A DNA stretch of 64,000 bases. Source: Orlajensenia flava. Its GTDB lineage: Bacteria; Actinomycetota; Actinomycetes; Actinomycetales; Microbacteriaceae. How positions within the stretch are numbered: the stretch's first letter is position 1; the number at the start of each line of letters is the position of its first letter. Of this stretch, positions 1-9,900 are shown piece after piece. A program made the position numbers and the translations under genes. The notes under the pieces were generated by a model. It saw nothing but the letters and a program-made list of their open reading frames with translations, ran no database searches and was not told where the DNA came from. The stretch lies in assembly GCF_004801905.1 (NCBI RefSeq), contig NZ_SSSN01000003.1, positions 310,001 through 374,000 of the forward strand, in the 5' to 3' direction.

Positions 1-1000
1 GGAGCCCACTCCCACGGCTGCTCCTGCCCCCGCAGCGGCGGCTCCTGCCCCCGCAGCGTCGGCTCCCGCCCCGCAGGCCGCAGCAGCGCCCGCGTCCACC
101 GGCGGTTCCCACGCCGGCAGCGGATACGTCACACCCATCGTCCGAAAGCTCGCCAACGACCAAGGGGTCGATCTCTCGACCGTCACTGGAACGGGCGTCG
201 GCGGCCGCATTCGCAAGCAGGACGTTCTCGACGCGCAGACCGGCTCGTCGGCGAAGCCGGCGGCCCCGGCCCTCGAGGTCTCGCCGCTGCGTGGCACCAC
301 GCAGGCGATGAGTCGTCTGCGCAAGGTCGTCGCCGAGCGCGCGGTCGCCTCGATGCAGCAGACCGCTCAGCTCACCACGGTCGTGAAGGTCGACGTCACG
401 CGCGTCGCTCAACTGCGCGACCGCGTGAAGGGCGAGTTCCAGGAGAAGACCGGGCAGAAGCTCTCCTTCCTGCCCTTCTTCGCGCTGGCCGCTGTCGAGG
501 CACTGCAGGCGTTCCCCGTCATCAACTCGACCGTTGACGGAGACTCGATCGTCTACCCCGACAGCGAGAACCTCGCCATCGCGGTCGACACCGAGCGCGG
601 CCTGCTGACGCCCGTCATCCGGAACGCCTCGGAGCTCGACCTCGCCGGATTCGCGGGACAGATCGCCGACCTCGCCGCCCGCACGCGGGACAACAAGCTG
701 AAGCCCGATGAGCTCGCCGGCGGAACGTTCACTCTGACCAACACCGGTTCGCGTGGCGCCCTGTTCGACACTCCCGTCGTGTTCCTGCCGCAGTCGGCGA
801 TCCTCGGCACGGGCATCGTCGTCAAGGAGCCGACGGTGGTGAGCCAGGACGGTGTCGACGCCATCGCGATCCGCTCGATCGTCTACCTCGCCCTGTCCTA
901 CGATCACCGCATCGTCGACGGCGCGGACGCAGCCCGATACCTCTCCGCGGTCAAGGCGCGGCTCGAGGCCGGCGCGTTCGAGGCGGACCTCGGCATCTAG
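1..1000 (+). CDS. sucB: Dihydrolipoamide acyltransferase (E2), 3' part
   Basis: Partial gene, cut by the left edge; the frame is open from base 2. It encodes the E2 core of a 2-oxo-acid dehydrogenase complex, which moves the acyl group from lipoyl-lysine to CoA in the cytoplasm. Visible parts in order: an Ala/Pro linker (bases 2-100), a peripheral subunit-binding domain (TPIVRKLANDQGV, then TGTGVGGRIRKQDVL), a second linker, and the catalytic domain ending with the active-site motif DHRIVDGADAARYL. Lipoyl domains would lie outside the window. The lipB/lipA genes just downstream fit, because this protein needs lipoate. In actinobacteria this neighbour is usually the 2-oxoglutarate dehydrogenase E2 (sucB); a pyruvate dehydrogenase E2 cannot be excluded from the C-terminus. 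Confidence 0.9.
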   Translation, partial: EPTPTAAPAPAAAAPAPAASAPAPQAAAAPASTGGSHAGSGYVTPIVRKLANDQGVDLSTVTGTGVGGRIRKQDVLDAQTGSSAKPAAPALEVSPLRGTTQAMSRLRKVVAERAVASMQQTAQLTTVVKVDVTRVAQLRDRVKGEFQEKTGQKLSFLPFFALAAVEALQAFPVINSTVDGDSIVYPDSENLAIAVDTERGLLTPVIRNASELDLAGFAGQIADLAARTRDNKLKPDELAGGTFTLTNTGSRGALFDTPVVFLPQSAILGTGIVVKEPTVVSQDGVDAIAIRSIVYLALSYDHRIVDGADAARYLSAVKARLEAGAFEADLGI

Positions 1001-1012
1001 CAGAGTCGGCAT

Positions 1013-2386
1013 CTAGTCGACGAACACGTCGCGCAAGCGCCAGCCGGCCTCGCCCCTCAGCAGAAGGAGCGAGGCCGTTCTGGTCTCATCCCCCGACGTG
1101 TCAGCGGCGGAGACGACAACGGCGTCACCTGAACGTCCCGACAGGGTGAGCGTCACCGTCGGCGCTATCTCCACCGCGTCCGCCGACCGATGGATCGCCG
1201 CGGCGTCGGCCTCCGCTGCCGGAGAGCCCGCCTCATCCACTCCTGACAGGCAGGGCAGCGACGCGCGATCCAGACACGATGCTCTAGCGGCGATCAGGGC
1301 AGCCGCTGCCGCGAGCGGGTCGTCGAGGGTGATCGCATCGGGGGTGGCAGTCCCTCCAGGACGTGGCGTCGCTCCGGGACCCGAGGTGGCCGTCGCCGGA
1401 CGAGCGGTCGCCGACGATGCTGCAGGCCCGTCGACCGGCCTCGACGCCGTCGCGGTCGGCACCGTGACGAGAAGGGTTGTTGAGGCCACGGCAGCGAGCA
1501 CTCCGGCAACGATGAGTGGCCGTCGACGATTTCTCGCCACCGTCCGGAGCCGCTCCAGGAGGAGGCGGAAGGGGCCATCGTCGGCCCAGCCGGCCGCGCG
1601 TTCGACCCACGACATCCGTCCGTTGACGTCTTCAGAGTCGACGATGTGGGGCTCCGTGCTGCTCAGTCGAGCCGGAATGGGGTCGGTGTCCTGATCGCTC
1701 GCGCCGAGCAGCATCGGCGTGGGATGCGCCCAGGCGAACAGCCGTCGTTCCACCGCGGGCAGCGGATCCTCGAGGGGCCGCCCGACCTGGGCGGCGTGCA
1801 GCAGTTCGGCGACCGGGAGCGATGCGCGCTCGACCAGCCCGGCGAGCTCGTCGACGAAGGCCGCCAGTGCACCGTAGTCAGCTCGGAGGAGAGCGTTGCG
1901 CTCATTGGGTGCCAGACCCGTCAATGACCGAGCGTCGTGCAGAGAGGTGATGACCGGTCGTCCGTCAGCGGTGAACCGCACCGACCGCGGGGTGATGGCG
2001 CCGAGACCGAACCCGGCGCCGTGCAGCTGCGAGATCGTCACGACGAGAGGAGCGAGGAGCGTCACGATCTCCCCGTCCGCCAAGTGACGACGCGCAGCGA
2101 TCAGTTGGGCGAGTGTCGGCCCGGAGAGATGCTCCACGATCACGCACAGACCTCCCCCGATGATGCTCGAGACGTCGACGAAGGACGGGAGCGCGGGAGA
2201 GCTCAGCTGGGTCAGGATGCTCAGCTCAGCATCTCGCCCGGCCTCGGACTCGTCCGAGCGGAACACCTTGATCGCCACCGGCTCTCCGCCGGCCGGTCGC
2301 GCTCCGAGGTAGACATCACTTCGCCGTCCTCCTCCGATGCGGCGCAGCACGCGGAAACCCGCGATCGTGCCCTCCTCCTCCGCCAT
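1013..2386 (-). CDS. Membrane-anchored Ser/Thr pseudokinase
   Basis: 457 residues. The N-terminal domain has a protein kinase fold: glycine-rich loop IGGGRRSDVY at 17-26 and the VAIK lysine at K40. The catalytic loop, however, reads HGAGFGLGAITPRSVRF (122-138), so the HRD Asp aligns with Ala130, the Lys with Thr132 and the Asn with Ser135. DFG is replaced by SLH at 148-150. No phosphotransfer is expected. One membrane segment follows at about 290-312, then a Ser/Thr/Pro/Ala stretch and a roughly 100-residue outer domain. It is convergent with the E2 gene and divergent from lipB. A scaffold or ligand-sensing role is inference. A CATGCT hexamer lies 6 nt before the start. Confidence 0.85.
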   Translation of the reverse strand: MAEEEGTIAGFRVLRRIGGGRRSDVYLGARPAGGEPVAIKVFRSDESEAGRDAELSILTQLSSPALPSFVDVSSIIGGGLCVIVEHLSGPTLAQLIAARRHLADGEIVTLLAPLVVTISQLHGAGFGLGAITPRSVRFTADGRPVITSLHDARSLTGLAPNERNALLRADYGALAAFVDELAGLVERASLPVAELLHAAQVGRPLEDPLPAVERRLFAWAHPTPMLLGASDQDTDPIPARLSSTEPHIVDSEDVNGRMSWVERAAGWADDGPFRLLLERLRTVARNRRRPLIVAGVLAAVASTTLLVTVPTATASRPVDGPAASSATARPATATSGPGATPRPGGTATPDAITLDDPLAAAAALIAARASCLDRASLPCLSGVDEAGSPAAEADAAAIHRSADAVEIAPTVTLTLSGRSGDAVVVSAADTSGDETRTASLLLLRGEAGWRLRDVFVD

Positions 2387-2486
2387 CCGTCCAGCATGCC
2401 GAGATGCATGCGACCATGCGTCCAGAGCCCGAGAACCCGTGCAGTACCCGCGACGAGGGGGGACCGGGAAGGAGTCCGGACCGACA

Positions 2487-2492
2487 TAGACT
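2487..2492 (+). promoter_or_regulatory. -10 hexamer of lipB, predicted leaderless
   Basis: TAGACT followed by 7 nt and the ATG of lipB. A transcript starting the usual distance from this hexamer would begin at or next to the ATG. No Shine-Dalgarno sequence lies between them. Confidence 0.5.
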
Positions 2493-2499
2493 TCTGACC

Positions 2500-3132
2500 A
2501 TGCTCGACTTCGTCGTCGCGGGGCTAAGCGCCAACTCCGTGCCGTACAGCGAGGGTCTCGACCTTCAGCGCGCCGTCCATCGTGACGTGGTCGCGGGCGA
2601 TCGCCCCGACACCGTCATCCTCCTGGAGCACGACCCGGTCTACACGGCTGGCAAGCGCACATCCCCCGACGAGCGACCGACCGACGGCACTCCCGTCGTG
2701 GACGTCGACCGCGGTGGCAAGATCACCTGGCACGGGCCCGGCCAACTGGTGGGATATCCCATCGTCCGCCTCGTCGAGCCGATCGACGTGGTCGGGTACG
2801 TGCGCCGCTTGGAGAGGATGCTCATCGACGTCCTCGTCGAGGTAGGCGTCGACGGGGTTCAAGTCGAGGGTCGATCGGGAGTCTGGATCGATCGCGGCTT
2901 CACGCAGGACAAGATCGCAGCCATCGGCATCCGAGTCGCCGAGGGCGTGACGATGCACGGCTTCGCCCTGAACTGCTCCAACGGCCTTGATGCCTACGAG
3001 CGCATCGTCGCGTGCGGCATCCGCGACGCCGGTATCACCACCGTCTCGCGCGAGGTCGGCCGCACCGTCACGCCGACGGATGTCCTGCCGCTGGTACAGC
3101 GCCGCCTCGAGTCCGAGTGGGTGATGGCATGA
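2500..3132 (+). CDS. lipB: Octanoyl-[ACP]:protein octanoyltransferase LipB
   Basis: 210 residues. Transfers octanoate from octanoyl-ACP to lipoyl-domain lysines, the first step of endogenous lipoate synthesis. The motif [17 protein letters not shown] is at 71-87. The catalytic pair is visible as Lys138 (QDKIAAIG) and Cys159 (GFALNCS). Length matches the family. An in-frame ATG exists upstream at 2404, but the extra 32 residues are not LipB-like, and a TAGACT -10 box sits 7 nt before ATG 2500, so the later start is chosen. The stop overlaps the lipA start (ATGA), so the two are translationally coupled. LipB feeds LipA and, through it, the E2 protein encoded at the left edge. Confidence 0.96.
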   Translation: MLDFVVAGLSANSVPYSEGLDLQRAVHRDVVAGDRPDTVILLEHDPVYTAGKRTSPDERPTDGTPVVDVDRGGKITWHGPGQLVGYPIVRLVEPIDVVGYVRRLERMLIDVLVEVGVDGVQVEGRSGVWIDRGFTQDKIAAIGIRVAEGVTMHGFALNCSNGLDAYERIVACGIRDAGITTVSREVGRTVTPTDVLPLVQRRLESEWVMA

Positions 3133-4121
3133 CCGCCGCAGCGCCCGACGGCCGCCGCATGCTGCGCCTCGAGGTGCGCAACGCCGAGACGCCCATCGAA
3201 CGCAAGCCCGAGTGGATCAAGACCCGGGCGAGGATGGGTCCCGAGTACCGCGACATGCAGAGCCTCGTGAAGAGCGAGGACCTTCACACGGTGTGCCAGG
3301 AGGCCGGCTGCCCGAACATCTTCGAGTGCTGGGAGGATCGCGAGGCCACCTTCCTCATCGGCGGGTCGCAGTGCACGCGGCGCTGCGACTTCTGCCAGAT
3401 CGACACGGGCAAGCCCGCCGACTACGACGTCGACGAGCCGCGCCGCGTGGCCGAATCCGTCGTGAAGATGCGGCTCCGGTACTCGACCGTTACCGGCGTC
3501 GCACGTGATGACCTGCCCGACGAGGGCGCGTGGCTCTACGCCGAGACCATCCGCGAGATCCATCGCCAGTCCCCCGGCACCGGCGTCGAGATCCTGGTGC
3601 CCGACTTCTCCGGCAACCCGGTGCACCTCGCCGAGGTGTTCTCGGCCCGTCCCGAGGTCTTCGCTCACAATGTCGAGACGGTGCCGCGCATCTTCAAGCG
3701 CATCCGCCCGGCATTCCGCTACGAGCGCTCGCTCGGCGTCATCACCGCGGGGCGCGACGCGGGACTGGTCACCAAGTCCAACCTCATTCTCGGGATGGGC
3801 GAGGAGCGCGCCGAGGTCTCGCAGGCCCTGCGGGATCTCCGGGAGGCCGGAACCGACATCATCACCCTGACCCAGTACCTGCGCCCGAGCCCCCGTCACC
3901 TCCCTGTCGCCCGGTGGGTCCGGCCGGAGGAGTTCGTGGAGCTCGCGGACGAGGCCCGCGAGCTGGGGTTCCTCGGAGTGCTGGCCGGACCGCTGGTGCG
4001 TTCGTCGTATCGCGCCGGACGTCTCTGGGCTCAGTCCATGACGGCCAGTGGCCGGGAGATCCCCGCAGAACTCGCCCACCTCGCCGAGGGCGAACGGACG
4101 TTCGCCCAAGCCGTCTCCTAG
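3129..4121 (+). CDS. lipA: Lipoyl synthase LipA
   Basis: 330 residues. Radical SAM enzyme that inserts two sulfurs into protein-bound octanoate. It carries both iron-sulfur sites: the auxiliary cluster Cys56-Cys61-Cys67 ([12 protein letters not shown]) and the radical SAM CxxxCxxC at Cys82-Cys86-Cys89 (CTRRCDFC). The C-terminal RSSYRAG holds the serine that ligates the auxiliary cluster. The ATG overlaps the lipB stop by the ATGA arrangement, which rejects the longer in-frame start inside lipB. Second gene of the lipB-lipA operon. Confidence 0.97.
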   Translation: MTAAAPDGRRMLRLEVRNAETPIERKPEWIKTRARMGPEYRDMQSLVKSEDLHTVCQEAGCPNIFECWEDREATFLIGGSQCTRRCDFCQIDTGKPADYDVDEPRRVAESVVKMRLRYSTVTGVARDDLPDEGAWLYAETIREIHRQSPGTGVEILVPDFSGNPVHLAEVFSARPEVFAHNVETVPRIFKRIRPAFRYERSLGVITAGRDAGLVTKSNLILGMGEERAEVSQALRDLREAGTDIITLTQYLRPSPRHLPVARWVRPEEFVELADEARELGFLGVLAGPLVRSSYRAGRLWAQSMTASGREIPAELAHLAEGERTFAQAVS

Positions 4122-4137
4122 CCAGCGCTCAGGCCGG

Positions 4138-4143
4138 TATTCT
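4138..4143 (+). promoter_or_regulatory. -10 hexamer of the DUF4191 gene, predicted leaderless
   Basis: TATTCT, then 7 nt, then ATG at 4151. It lies in the short gap after lipA, so this gene may have its own promoter as well as read-through from lipBA. Confidence 0.45.
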
Positions 4144-4150
4144 TGACGAC

Positions 4151-4858
4151 ATGGCACGCACCACCAGCACCAGCACCACCCCGAAGGAACCGGGCCGCTT
4201 GAAGCAGATGTGGCAGGTCTTCAACATGACCCGCCGCTACGACTCGAACGCGCTGCTCTACATGATCCTCGGGTTCCTCGGGCCCGTCGTCGTCGGTCTC
4301 GTTCTGGCCCTCTTCCTCAGCGACGGCAACGCCTTCACGATCACCCTGTGGATCGTCAGCGGCGTGCTCGCTGGCCTGCTGGTGGCACTCATCATCCTGG
4401 GTCGTCGAGCCGAGCGCGCCGCGTACTCCCAGATCGAGGGCGAGCCCGGAGCCGTGGGTGCCGTGCTGCGCTCATCCCTCCGTCGCGGCTGGGTGGGCAG
4501 TGAGATGCCCGTGGCCGTCAACGGCAAGACCCACGACGCGGTCTACCGCGCCGTCGGCCGAGGCGGCGTCGTGCTCATCAGCGAAGGTCCGCAGACGCGC
4601 ACCCGCCGCATGCTCGACGACGAGAAGCGCAAGGTCACCAAGATCGTCCCGAACGTCACCATCACGACGATCTCGGTGGGGCCGGATGACGACGCCGTTC
4701 CCCTTCACAAGCTGCCCCGCCGGCTGCTGCGGGTCAAGCCCAACCTCACCAAGGCCGAGGTGCTCGCCGTGAGCAAGCGACTCGAGTCGATGTCACGCAA
4801 CTCGCTGCCGATCCCGAAGGGCATCGACCCCACCAAGGCGCGCGTCCAGCGCCGCTGA
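4151..4858 (+). CDS. DUF4191 family membrane protein
   Basis: 235 residues. Conserved actinobacterial protein of unknown function, commonly found between lipA and glnA as here. Two adjacent hydrophobic segments at about 36-58 and 64-84 (LLYMILGFLGPVVVGLVLAL and the stretch around IVSGVLAGLLVALIILG) are followed by a soluble C-terminal domain rich in basic residues. The start is set by the TATTCT -10 box 7 nt upstream. A longer upstream reading in the same frame runs antisense-like through lipA and is not credible. Lies 29 nt after lipA on the same strand. Confidence 0.85.
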   Translation: MARTTSTSTTPKEPGRLKQMWQVFNMTRRYDSNALLYMILGFLGPVVVGLVLALFLSDGNAFTITLWIVSGVLAGLLVALIILGRRAERAAYSQIEGEPGAVGAVLRSSLRRGWVGSEMPVAVNGKTHDAVYRAVGRGGVVLISEGPQTRTRRMLDDEKRKVTKIVPNVTITTISVGPDDDAVPLHKLPRRLLRVKPNLTKAEVLAVSKRLESMSRNSLPIPKGIDPTKARVQRR

Positions 4859-4875
4859 CGCTGATCCCCGCTCGC

Positions 4876-5316
4876 TCAGCCGCGGAGAAGCACCGTTCCG
4901 GCGACCTTGTCGTGGAATCCGCGCTGGTCGGAATCCCACACGATCGCCGGGATGACCAGCGTCAGCAGCACCGACCGCACGATCGGCCGCCAGAGGCCGA
5001 CCCATCCACCCACGAGGGCGACGACGCGCAAGCCCAGCAGCCGGTGTCCGACGCTTCCGCCGATCGTGGGGATGAACACGACCTGCAGCGCGGCGAACAC
5101 GAGCGGCGTGACCCAGGTGTACGCGGCCGACTCGTAGGGGGTGAAGAGCAGGGAGACGAGCATGGCGCTCGCCCAGTCGATGAGCAGTGCGAGAATTCGG
5201 CGGCCCGCCCGCGCGACCGACCGAGGTCCGCTCTCGGGCAGCCCCAGACGCTCCCCCGGGTACACGCTGGGAGCGAGTTCTCCGAAGTTCCGGGGTCGAT
5301 CGTCGGTGCCGCTCAC
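4876..5316 (-). CDS. RDD family membrane protein
   Basis: 146 residues, GTG start. RDD-domain proteins are small membrane proteins with Arg-Asp-Asp-type conserved positions; their transport role is mostly unproven. Here the N-terminal 40 residues are soluble. Three hydrophobic stretches follow (ILALLIDWASAMLVSLLF, LVFAALQVVFIPTIGG, LRVVALVGGWVG and on), with the RDD-type signature around GHRLLGLRVV. Convergent with the DUF4191 gene and divergent from glnA. The start is supported by TAGACT 6 nt upstream. Confidence 0.8.
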   Translation of the reverse strand: MSGTDDRPRNFGELAPSVYPGERLGLPESGPRSVARAGRRILALLIDWASAMLVSLLFTPYESAAYTWVTPLVFAALQVVFIPTIGGSVGHRLLGLRVVALVGGWVGLWRPIVRSVLLTLVIPAIVWDSDQRGFHDKVAGTVLLRG

Positions 5317-5322
5317 CCGTAG

Positions 5323-5328
5323 AGTCTA
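5323..5328 (-). promoter_or_regulatory. -10 hexamer of the RDD gene, predicted leaderless
   Basis: TAGACT on the minus strand, 6 nt before the GTG start of the RDD protein. It lies only 15 nt from the GlnR-type operator of glnA, so regulator binding there could also affect this divergent gene. Confidence 0.45.
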
Positions 5329-5343
5329 ACGACCGCCCACTGC

Positions 5344-5381
5344 GTAACATGCTCGAAACAATCGCGACACTGCAGGGAAAC
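5344..5381 (+). promoter_or_regulatory. GlnR-type operator upstream of glnA
   Basis: Four half-sites with exact 11-bp spacing: GTAAC (5344-5348), GAAAC (5355-5359), GACAC (5366-5370) and GAAAC (5377-5381), each separated by 6 bp. This matches the known actinobacterial GlnR box of alternating GTnAC and GAAAC elements. It ends 10 bp before a TACCCT hexamer, the position expected for activation. The glnR gene itself is not in the window. Confidence 0.75.
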
Positions 5382-5391
5382 CACCCGGTTC

Positions 5392-5397
5392 TACCCT
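5392..5397 (+). promoter_or_regulatory. Candidate -10 of glnA
   Basis: TACCCT, just downstream of the GlnR-type box. It would give a transcript starting near 5404 and a leader of about 55 nt before the glnA ATG. No good -35 is visible, which fits an activator-dependent promoter. Confidence 0.35.
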
Positions 5398-5458
5398 CGG
5401 AGACACGTTGCGCTGTGCAGCCATCGTCCGGTTCCAGGCCCCCGAGGAGAAGTCCTAC

Positions 5459-6883
5459 ATGTTCACAGACTCGTCAGAAGTCCTCGCCTTCATCAAGGAC
5501 ACGGATGTCAAGTTCCTCGACATCCGTTTCACCGACCTACCGGGTGTGCAGCAGCACTTCAACATCCCGGCCTCCACCGTCGACGAGGAGTTCTTCACGG
5601 TCGGCCAGCTGTTCGACGGTTCGTCGATCCGCGGGTTCGCCAACATCCACGAGTCGGACATGCAGCTCATCCCCGACGTCACCACGGCCTACATCGACCA
5701 GTTCCGGGTCGAGCGCACGCTCATCATGGTGTTCGACATCTACAACCCCCGCAACGGCGAGATCTACTCGAAGGACCCGCGTCAGGTCGCCAAGAAAGCC
5801 GAGAAGTACCTGGCATCGACCGGCATCGCCGACACGGCGTTCTTCGCCCCCGAGGCCGAGTTCTACATCTTCGACGACGTGCGCTACGAGGTGAAGCAGA
5901 ACTCCGCGTTCCACTTCATCGACTCCGAGGAGGCCGCCTGGAACTCGGGTCGCGTCGAGGAAGGCGGAAACCTCGCCAACAAGACCCCGTACAAGGGCGG
6001 CTACTTCCCCGTCTCCCCTGTCGATAAGCAGGCCGACCTGCGTGACGACATCTCGCTCAAGCTCATCGACGCCGGCCTCATCCTCGAACGCGCGCACCAC
6101 GAGGTGGGCACGGGCGGACAGGCCGAGATCAACTACCGCTTCGACACCATGGTGCACGCGGCTGACGACATCCTGAAGTTCAAGTACATCGTCAAGAACA
6201 CCGCAGAGCAGTGGGGCAAGACCGCCACGTTCATGCCGAAGCCGCTGTTCGGCGACAACGGATCGGGCATGCACACTCACCAGTCGCTGTGGAACGATGG
6301 CAAGCCGCTGTTCTACGACGAGGCCGGCTACGGTGGACTCTCCGACCTGGCCCGGTGGTACATCGGCGGCCTGCTCAAGCACGCCCCCGCCGTCCTCGCC
6401 TTCACCAACCCGACGGTCAACTCGTACCACCGTCTGGTGCCCGGCTTCGAGGCTCCCGTCAACCTGGTCTACTCGGCCGGCAACCGTTCCGCAGCCATCC
6501 GCATCCCCATCACGGGCACCAACCCGAAGGCCAAGCGCATCGAGTTCCGCGCTCCGGATGCCTCCGGCAACCCGTACCTCGCCTTCGCAGCGCAGCTCAT
6601 GGCCGGCCTCGACGGCATCAAGAACCGCATCGAGCCGCACGAGCCCGTCGACAAGGACCTGTACGAGCTGCCGCCCGAGGAGGCCAAGAACATCCCGCAG
6701 GTTCCCGGCACCCTCGACGCCGTGCTCGACGCGCTGGAGGCCGACCACGAGTTCCTGCTCGCGGGAGGCGTGTTCACCCCCGAGCTCATCGAGACCTGGA
6801 TCGAGTACAAGCGCGAGAAGGAGATCAAGCCGCTCGCGCAGCGCCCGCACCCCTTCGAGTTCGAGCTCTACTACGGAGTGTAA
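5459..6883 (+). CDS. glnA: Glutamine synthetase type I
   Basis: 474 residues. Makes glutamine from glutamate, ammonia and ATP; forms dodecamers in the cytoplasm. Signatures include FDGSSIRGF and the ATP-binding [19 protein letters not shown]. The adenylylation loop [11 protein letters not shown] carries Tyr402, the target of GlnE encoded just downstream on the other strand. ATG 5459 is chosen because GAGGAGA lies at the proper distance and the protein then matches the family length; the in-frame ATG-equivalent at 5408 would add 17 unlikely residues. Expression is probably nitrogen-controlled through the GlnR-type operator. A strong hairpin terminator follows. Confidence 0.97.
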   Translation: MFTDSSEVLAFIKDTDVKFLDIRFTDLPGVQQHFNIPASTVDEEFFTVGQLFDGSSIRGFANIHESDMQLIPDVTTAYIDQFRVERTLIMVFDIYNPRNGEIYSKDPRQVAKKAEKYLASTGIADTAFFAPEAEFYIFDDVRYEVKQNSAFHFIDSEEAAWNSGRVEEGGNLANKTPYKGGYFPVSPVDKQADLRDDISLKLIDAGLILERAHHEVGTGGQAEINYRFDTMVHAADDILKFKYIVKNTAEQWGKTATFMPKPLFGDNGSGMHTHQSLWNDGKPLFYDEAGYGGLSDLARWYIGGLLKHAPAVLAFTNPTVNSYHRLVPGFEAPVNLVYSAGNRSAAIRIPITGTNPKAKRIEFRAPDASGNPYLAFAAQLMAGLDGIKNRIEPHEPVDKDLYELPPEEAKNIPQVPGTLDAVLDALEADHEFLLAGGVFTPELIETWIEYKREKEIKPLAQRPHPFEFELYYGV

Positions 6884-6895
6884 GAACTCGTAGTC

Positions 6896-6928
6896 AACGG
6901 GCCGTCTCCTCCGGGAGGCGGCCCGTTT
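6896..6928 (+). terminator. Rho-independent-type terminator of glnA
   Basis: Long stem: AACGGGCCGTCTCC (6896-6909) pairs with GGAGGCGGCCCGTT (6914-6927) around the loop TCCG, with one G-U pair. A short T run follows. It lies between the convergent glnA and glnE and could act in both directions. Confidence 0.8.
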
Positions 6929-6934
6929 CGCGTA

Positions 6935-9900
6935 TCAACCGGTCGTCGGTGTCGTCCGCTGCGGCTCGCCATAGAAGAGGCGCTCGAACACCACGCGTGC
7001 GCGGCGGGTGGCAGAGAGGTAGTCCTGCTCCAGTTGGCTGGAAGAGCCGGGCGGGTAGGCGAGAATTCGCGCGACCCCCTCGAGCTGCACGCGATCGCTC
7101 GGCAGCACGTCTGCCGTCCGATTCGTCCACAGCGTCATCGCGGACCGGGCGCGAGACGCGATGATCCACGCCGCCCGGAGGATCTCGGCGTCGGCGCCGT
7201 CGATGAGATCGGCCGCCTGAGCGGCGGCGAGGGCGTTCAGGGTGGAGGTGGTGCGCAACGACGGAAGTTCGGCCGCGTGTTGCAACTGCAGCAGCTGCAC
7301 GAGCCACTCGACGTCGCTCAGCGACCCGCGCCCGAGCTTGAGATGCCGGGTCGGGTCGGCGCCCAGCGGAAGGCGCTCGTTCTCGACTCGCGCCTTGATG
7401 CGGCGGATCTCGCGCACGGCGTTCTCGGAGAGCTCCACCGGGTAGCGCGTCTCGTCGGCCAGCAGGTGGAAGTCGTGGCCGAGAGCGACGTCGCCGGCGA
7501 TCGCGTGGGCCCGGAGAAGCGCCTGCGCCTCCCAGGTGAGCGACCAGCGCGCGTAGTACGCCCGGTAGGAGTCGAGCGAACGGGCGACCGGTCCGTTCTT
7601 GCCCTCCGGTCGTAGGTCGATGTCGAGGTCGAGCGGAAGCGTGGGGTCGACAGTCAGTCGATTGAGTTCGGCGACGATGTGCTTGGCGCGGTTCTGTGCG
7701 GCCTCCGAATCCAGAGTGGTCGCCCGGAAGACGTGGATGACGTCGGCATCCGACCCGAAGCCGAGCTCGCCGCCGCCGAAGCGACCCATCGCGATGGTGG
7801 CGAACTCGATTCCATCGTCTCCGCCGCGGATCACCTCGAGGATGGACGAGATGGTGGCAGCGGTGACATCCCGGAGCGCTCGGCCGAGCTCCGCAACGGT
7901 GATCACATCGAGGATCGCCGCGATCGCCAGCCGGAGCACCTCGCGGCGCCGCATCGCCCGGAGGACCGGCGCGGCCGCGTCGCGCGAGTCGTGCCGCGCG
8001 ATGATGGCCGCCGTCTCCTCGCGGAGCGCATCCGTGGATCGCGGGCGCAGGTTGACCTCGTCCTCCAACCAGGCGACCGACTCGGGGATGCGCTCGAGCA
8101 GCTCGCCGACGTACCGCGAGCTGGAGAGCACGCGCGTGAGTCGCTGAGCGGCCCCGCTCGAGTCGCGCAGCATCCGGAGGTACCAGTGGGAGCTCCCGAG
8201 ACTGTCGCTGAGGCGGCGGAAGACCAGCAGTCCGTAGTCGGGATCGGCGCCGTCGGCGAACCATTGCAGCATCACGGGGATCAGGTGACGCTGGATGCTG
8301 GCACGACGCGAGACGCCGCCGGTGAGCGCGGCGATGTGCGCGAGGGCGCCGTGCGGATCGGTGAACCCGATGGCGGCGAGCCGGGCCTCAGCCTGCGCGC
8401 TCGTCAGCGCCATCCCCTCGAACGGCATGGAAGCCACGGCCGAGAGCAACGGCCGGTAGAACAGACGCTCGTGCAGTCCGCGCACCCGATGCTTCAGATC
8501 CTGCCAGAGAGTGGTGAGGCTGTCGGCGCCCGTCGCGAGGCCGGTGGCGCGAGCGAGCGTCCGACGGCCGGCCTCGTCGCGGGGCATGAGGTGCGTCCTG
8601 GACAGGTTCTTCAACTGCAGGCGGTGCTCCATGAGCCGCAGCACCCGGTAGTCGCGCGAGAACTCGGCGGCCTCCGCCCGACCGATGTAGCTCTGGGCGG
8701 CCAGCGCCTCCAGGGCGGGCAACGTCCCTCGCTCTCGGACGGCGGCATCGGTCTGTCCGTGGACGAGCTCGAGGAGCTGCACGGTGAATTCGATGTCGCG
8801 CAAGCCGCCGGGGCCGAGCTTGATCTGGACGTCGACCTCGTCGGAGGGGATGTTCCGGGTGACGCGCTCCCGCATCCGCTGCACTGATTCGACGAATCCC
8901 TCGCGTGACGCGCCCGTCCACACCTTCGGCCAGATCGCCTCGATGTAGCGCCGCCCGAGCTCGGCGTCTCCGGCCAGTGGATTGGCCTTGAGCAGGGCCT
9001 GGAACTCCCAGCTCTTCGCCCATCGCTCGTAATAGGCCAGGTGAGATTCGAGGCTGCGAACGAGTGCCCCGTCCTTTCCCTCGGGCCGGAGGTTGGCGTC
9101 GACCTCCCACAGCGGGGGCTCGAGCGCGCTCTGGCCGATCGCTCGCGTCATGAGCATCGCCAGCCGCGTCGCGATGTCGATGGCACGAGAGGGCTCCAGG
9201 TCGGATCCCTCGCGCACGCCGCCGACGAAGATGACGTCGACGTCGCTGACGTAGTTGAGCTCGCGGGCGCCCGCCTTGCCCATTCCGATGACGGCCAGTT
9301 CGACGGCGGCGACCTGGGCACGGGGGTAGGTGCCGGGCACTGCTGGCGCGTCGTCCGCACGGGAGACGGCCCCGCGCGCGAGCTCCAGGGCCGCGTCGAG
9401 GGCGGCGGAGGCCAGGTCGGACAGGCAGGCCGCCACGTCGTCCAGGCCAGCGACCGGATCCTCCTGCTCGAGGTCGAACGACGCCACCCGCGCGAGCCAC
9501 GCCCGGTAACGCACGCGCAGTCGTCTCCAGCCGCGCTCATCTCCGGGTGCTTCGTTCGGCGCGGCGTCGACGGCGGCGGCGGTGAGGTCGCGCCGTAGTG
9601 CGTCGGCAGCAGGCAGGACGGAGAGCGGATGCCGCAGCACATCCAGTTCCCGCGGATGGCGGAGGAAGAACTCCCCGAAACCGGGCGACGCGCCGACGAG
9701 CCGGATCAGCCTCTCCGCCGCGTCGGTTCGCGAGAGGATACGACGCAGCTCGCCATCCGCCTGCCTGCCGAGGGCGAGGGTGCAGCCGAGCGCGGTGTCT
9801 GGATCGGCTGCGTGGGCGAACGCCGGAAGGAGCTCGCGCGCGTCCGTGACGACGCCGTGCTCCAACTCGGCCAGGTCAGCGGCTGCCGAGGTGAGGTCGG

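Noticed and set aside
1..100. Ala/Pro repeats as a tandem DNA repeat element
   Set aside because: It is the flexible linker of the E2 protein, in frame with its subunit-binding domain.
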